A DNA stretch of 6,728 nucleotides from an uncultured Cloacibacillus sp. (GTDB lineage: Bacteria; Synergistota; Synergistia; Synergistales; Synergistaceae). How positions within the stretch are numbered: position 1 is the stretch's first letter; each line of letters starts with the position of its first letter. The stretch is taken from the NCBI GenBank assembly GCA_934511335.1, contig CAKSWL010000115.1, positions 1 through 6,728 on the forward strand. Direction: 5' to 3'. The notes under the pieces were generated by a model. The model was given only the letters and a program-made list of their open reading frames with translations. It was not told the DNA's origin and made no database searches. This document shows, piece after piece, positions 4,946-6,728 of this stretch. Both the position numbers and the translations under genes were made by a program.

Positions 4946-6190
4946 ATGTCAGAATCGAACAGTTTATGGAAGGCCTACCGGTTTCCGATAATCCTTCTCT
5001 GCGCCATCGCCGTCGGCTGCGTCATCGGGGCCGTAATGGGAAAGGACGCGCTGGTGCTTAAGCCGCTTGGAGATTTATTTATCAACGCGATGTTTATGGT
5101 GGTCGTGCCGCTTGTCTTTACGACGATATGCAGCGCCGTTGCCTCGATGTCCTCGATGGAACGTCTCGGAAAGGTCATGAAGTCTCTGGTCGTCGTATTC
5201 CTGTTCACCGGCGCGGTGGCGGCCATCCTCATGCTTGTCGCCGTTACGCTGTTCCCGCCGGCGCAGGGAGCGAATATCCAGATGCAGGCCGCGGGCGAGA
5301 TTCAGGCCTTCAGCACGCCGGATCAGATCGTCAAGGCCTTCACCACCGACGATTTCGTCAACCTGCTCTCGCGCAGGGCGATGTTGCCGCTGATCCTCTT
5401 CACGATCTTCTTCGGCTTCTGCCTTCAGTCCCTCGGCGAGAGGGGACGCGCCGTCGGCCGCGGCATCTCCGTCGTCGCCGACGCGATGCTGCAGATGGTC
5501 AAGTATCTTATGTACTACGCTCCCATCGGCCTCGGCGCTTATTTTGCGACGCTCGTCGGCGACTATGGGCCGCAGCTGCTTGGCGCCTATTTCCGTTCGA
5601 TGGTCGTCTATCACGTCACCACCTTCGCCTATTTCTTCGTCGCGTTTACCATCTATTCGTGGTGGGCGACCGACGGCCAGGGCGTCCGGGTCTTCTGGAG
5701 CGAGATCATCGCCCCCGCGCTGATGGCGCTTGGCTCGGGCAGCAGCACCGCCACGCTGCCCATCAACCTTGAAGCGGCGGCGAATATGGGCATCCCGCGC
5801 GATATCAGCGAGATCGTGCTGCCGATCGGCGCGACGGCCCACATGGAGGGCTCCTGCCTCTCCGGCATCCTCAAGATATCCTTCCTCTTCGGAATCTTCG
5901 GCCTGCCCTTCACCGGTATCGGCACGATGGCGACCGCGGTCGCGGTCGCGGTGCTTTCCGGCGTCGTCCTCTCCGGCATCCCCGGCGGCGGACTGGTCGG
6001 CGAAATGCTGATCGTCAGCCTCTACGGCTTCCCCCCCGAGGCCTTCCCGATCATCGCCACGATCGGCTTCCTTGTTGACCCAGCGGCGACGATGGTCAAC
6101 GCCACCGGCGATACCTGCTCGGCGCTTATCATCTCCCGCCTCGTCGAGGGCAAGGAGTGGTTCGCAAAGTCGAAGGTGACGGCACTCTAG
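4946..6190 (+). CDS. Dicarboxylate/amino acid:cation (DAACS family) symporter
   Basis: Encodes 414 residues, the usual length for the sodium:dicarboxylate symporter family (GltPh, GltT, DctA, SstT, ASCT). The protein sits in the inner membrane and takes up its substrate with sodium or protons. Landmarks, compared with GltPh, are: HP1 serine motif GSGSSTATLP (263-272), TM7 motif GATAHMEGS (295-303) where most members have NMDGT, HP2 SGIPGGG (343-349), and TM8 LVDPAATMVNATGD (376-389). In TM8 the substrate-amino Asp is kept (Asp378), as are the sodium-site Asn385 and Asp389. The arginine that holds the side-chain carboxylate of Asp/Glu is replaced by Ala381. This favours a neutral or atypical substrate over glutamate. 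ATG 4946 has GAGGAG (4931-4936) nine bases upstream. It is monocistronic, with its own terminator. Confidence 0.93.
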   Translation: MSESNSLWKAYRFPIILLCAIAVGCVIGAVMGKDALVLKPLGDLFINAMFMVVVPLVFTTICSAVASMSSMERLGKVMKSLVVVFLFTGAVAAILMLVAVTLFPPAQGANIQMQAAGEIQAFSTPDQIVKAFTTDDFVNLLSRRAMLPLILFTIFFGFCLQSLGERGRAVGRGISVVADAMLQMVKYLMYYAPIGLGAYFATLVGDYGPQLLGAYFRSMVVYHVTTFAYFFVAFTIYSWWATDGQGVRVFWSEIIAPALMALGSGSSTATLPINLEAAANMGIPRDISEIVLPIGATAHMEGSCLSGILKISFLFGIFGLPFTGIGTMATAVAVAVLSGVVLSGIPGGGLVGEMLIVSLYGFPPEAFPIIATIGFLVDPAATMVNATGDTCSALIISRLVEGKEWFAKSKVTAL

Positions 6191-6223
6191 CGGCCTTTCG
6201 ACGATAACTGCGATAATAAATAT

Positions 6224-6263
6224 GAGGCCGCCCCATGCGTTGACCGCGGGGCGGCCTCGTTTT
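6224..6263 (+). terminator. Intrinsic terminator of the symporter gene
   Basis: GAGGCCGCCCC (6224-6234) pairs perfectly with GGGGCGGCCTC (6248-6258) around a 13-base loop, followed by GTTTT (6259-6263). It begins 33 bases after the stop codon. Confidence 0.88.
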
Positions 6264-6487
6264 ATTGCCGGCGAAAAAGCTTCGCTGCGACGCAGTCCGC
6301 CCGGCGAGGGCCTTTTGAAGGGGGGAGTGAGCCCATTTCGGTGAGAGCGGCCTGCTTTTCCGATCCTGACGTTTTCCGTTAAGGGGAAGTAGCGCGCCAA
6401 CTGCCTCCGTGAAATTAGGAGGCAGTCGGCATCGCTTTGTGTGTGGTGTGGGTTTTATAGAAGGGTTTTGGGAGAAACCTTGCTATC
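6264..6487. other. Intergenic stretch with a hairpin, no credible gene
   Basis: Between the symporter terminator and the minus-strand small gene there are about 220 bases without a supported gene. A clean hairpin, ACTGCCTCC (6400-6408) with GGAGGCAGT (6418-6426), has no T-tract on either strand. A smaller one, CTGCG-A-CGCAG, is near 6284-6294. On the minus strand a frame stays open from a TTG at 6400 leftward into the symporter, but it is antisense to a strong gene and lacks a ribosome site. The block could be a dispersed intergenic repeat of the genome, which one window cannot show. Confidence 0.4.
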
Positions 6488-6655
6488 TTATTTGTCTTTC
6501 TTTGACGGGCGGCAGACGGCCGACCCTGTGCAGCTGCCGCAGCTGCCGCCGCAGCCGCAGGAGCTTTTGCCCTCGCGCCGGTCCCTGCTCATCTTCATCA
6601 GTATCGCGACCACCGCCGCGAAGAGAAGTATGCTTATTACGATAGTGGCAATCAT
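6488..6655 (-). CDS. FeoB-associated Cys-rich membrane protein
   Basis: A 55-residue protein with the layout of the FeoB-associated Cys-rich family: one N-terminal membrane segment (IATIVISILLFAAVVAIL, residues 2-19), a basic stretch KMSRDRREGK (21-30), then a Cys/Gly-rich tail CGCGGSCGSC (33-42) with a further Cys48, ending PSKKDK. Family members sit directly after feoB in many anaerobes and are thought to assist ferrous iron uptake, perhaps by binding iron at the membrane; the biochemical role is not established. The start ATG (6655-6653) has AGGAG (6670-6666) ten bases upstream; an overlapping ATG at 6663 stops after three codons. The upstream neighbour, expected to be feoB, would lie to the right of the window. 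No clear terminator follows the stop. Confidence 0.85.
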   Translation of the reverse strand: MIATIVISILLFAAVVAILMKMSRDRREGKSSCGCGGSCGSCTGSAVCRPSKKDK

Positions 6656-6728
6656 CTGATCATCGCTCCTGACCTTTAGTCTTTATCTTCTATCCGTTAA
6701 CGCCGGCGGCGCGTACCTTTCCGTCAAG

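Noticed and set aside
5075..6400. 441-codon minus-strand open frame opposite the symporter
   Set aside because: Its product is an Arg/Asp/Gly-rich string typical of the antisense of a GC-rich hydrophobic gene, and it starts at a TTG without a ribosome site.
6400..6426. Terminator for the FeoB-associated gene
   Set aside because: The hairpin is good, but no T-tract follows on the minus strand and it is more than 60 bases from the stop codon.
6690..6728. C-terminal end of FeoB on the minus strand (LDGKVRAAGVNG then TAG)
   Set aside because: Only 12 codons are visible, other frames also end here, and the residues do not identify FeoB.

Overview
The window looks like a chromosomal segment of an anaerobic bacterium with a moderately high GC content. 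It carries the end of an rRNA operon followed by short transporter and regulator units. Three things fit an anaerobic gut or sludge bacterium: a DUF134–NifX fusion, a FeoB-associated Cys-rich protein, and a clostridial-style L-threonine aldolase. My best guess is Synergistota (Cloacibacillus-like). That is inference from gene content and style, not a measured match.

Layout. Positions 1-64 are the 3' end of a 23S rRNA. A tRNA-less spacer with two strong hairpins (84-131, 164-190) follows, then a complete 5S rRNA (238-354) and its terminator (363-404). A sigma70-type promoter (465-493) drives azlC-azlD (525-1579), a two-gene branched-chain amino acid exporter. It converges on a minus-strand low-specificity L-threonine aldolase (1610-2594) across a shared bidirectional terminator (1581-1610). 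The aldolase is broken near its 3' end by a deletion plus frameshift. Divergent from it is an ArsR-family regulator (2697-2979), also frameshifted by one base before its last helix.

A 17-bp perfect inverted repeat (2978-3018) has a consensus TTGACA -35 box across its loop. It precedes a DUF134–NifX-like fusion protein (3053-3817). The next 1.1 kb has no intact gene. It holds two homologous, oppositely oriented elements with nested inverted repeats (3815-3942 and 4169-4356), which share terminal repeats and a core hairpin while their intermediate stems differ by compensatory changes. It also holds smaller inverted repeats and a decayed fragment that reads, across three frames, like the C-terminus of a MATE efflux pump (about 4449-4722).

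The last part has a complete DAACS-family (glutamate/aspartate-type) sodium symporter (4946-6190) with a terminator. At the right edge is a 55-residue minus-strand FeoB-associated Cys-rich membrane protein (6488-6655), presumably the tail of a feo operon outside the window.

How it fits together. Amino acid traffic is the main theme: export by AzlCD, threonine/glycine turnover by the aldolase, and uptake by the symporter. A second theme is metal and iron-sulfur biology: the ArsR-type sensor, DUF134–NifX and the Feo accessory. The 1.6-4.7 kb stretch stands out for decay, with three damaged genes next to repeat elements. The most unusual features are the paired nested palindromes and the palindromic operator that embeds the DUF134 promoter.
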